Below, one piece after another: positions 12,778 to 12,956 of a stretch of 12,956 nucleotides of DNA; within the stretch, counting starts at the first letter, position 1; the number at the start of each line of letters is the position of its first letter. The DNA is taken from positions 1 through 12,956 of the forward strand of contig JBGPIK010000171.1 of assembly GCA_041484845.1 (NCBI GenBank), read 5' to 3'. The position numbers were made by a program, and so were the translations under genes. The notes under the pieces were generated by a model. That model was given only the letters and a program-made list of their open reading frames with translations. It was not told the DNA's origin and did no database searches. The stretch is from JBGPIK01 sp041484845. GTDB lineage: Bacteria > Desulfobacterota > Binatia > UBA9968.

Positions 12778-12956
12778 ATGACGACGGCGGCTTCCTGTAC
12801 CGGCGATCACGTCATGCTAGCCCGCATTTCTCACATCAGAGTCAATCGAGAGGCGAGCTCTCCAGACCGAGGCAATGAGCCTGTGCCTTGGAGCAGCCCG
12901 CAAACCGAGTTGCTGGAGCGAACGCCCGTGGCAAAGCGCAAGCGGCGAACCGAGCA
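12778..12956 (+). CDS. Possible partial gene running off the window end
   Basis: From ATG 12778, the frame is open for 59 codons to the last base (MTTAASCTGDHVMLARISHI, later SSPQTELLERTPVAKRKRRT), with another ATG at 12814. There is no clear ribosome binding site and no recognised motif. An open frame of this length is expected by chance, so this is only a possibility. Confidence 0.2.
   Translation, partial: MTTAASCTGDHVMLARISHIRVNREASSPDRGNEPVPWSSPQTELLERTPVAKRKRRTE

Noticed and set aside
1..12956. tRNA, rRNA, CRISPR arrays, intact insertion sequences
   Set aside because: I saw no T-loop or acceptor pattern, no regularly spaced repeats with unique spacers, and no transposase motif in any frame.

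Overview
This is a bacterial window of moderate GC content, probably from an uncultured soil- or sediment-type lineage. The chromosomal-looking genes are an ACMSD-type amidohydrolase, a short-chain dehydrogenase and an orphan NMT1/SsuA-type substrate-binding protein. That mix is common in metagenome-assembled genomes of Binatota, Tectomicrobia, Rokubacteria or Acidobacteria. The sequence alone cannot decide between them. I see no rRNA, tRNA, CRISPR array or intact transposase.

Layout. (1) Bases 1-3516 hold surface or secreted proteins on the + strand: a large M23 metallopeptidase with lamin-tail, DUF11-like and Ig-like domains, then a broken Ig-like repeat remnant, then a small secreted protein of unknown function. 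(2) Bases about 3540-7252 are an accessory island bounded by two direct copies of a 127-bp repeat. Inside are four toxin-antitoxin-type loci in different states of decay: a frameshifted, 5'-truncated nucleotidyltransferase pseudogene; an apparently intact TacA-TacT (DUF1778-GNAT acetyltransferase) pair; an apparently intact PIN-domain toxin with its antitoxin, under a near-consensus promoter that predicts a leaderless mRNA; and an antitoxin-like gene whose PIN toxin is cut to about 27 codons. Short repeats (a 29-bp family and an 18-bp pair) sit at the edges of these modules. (3) Bases 7382-9006 (- strand) are a likely two-gene transcription unit, amidohydrolase then a secreted DUF442/tyrosine-phosphatase-like protein. 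(4) Bases 9215-11103 (+ strand) encode an SDR oxidoreductase, a REP/BIME-like palindromic element and an exported ABC-type substrate-binding protein without transporter partners. (5) Bases 11150-11806 (- strand) encode a HAD phosphatase/mutase. (6) Bases 12016-12213 (+ strand) encode a tiny lipoprotein with an Asp/Arg/Tyr-rich tail. (7) The last ~740 bases have no gene I can call with confidence.

The most interesting part is the toxin-antitoxin island. It combines nested repeats with graded gene decay and looks like a site where stress or defence modules accumulate and erode. Each module belongs to a known family. What may be undescribed is the repeat-bounded organisation, and the 29-bp and 127-bp repeat families themselves.
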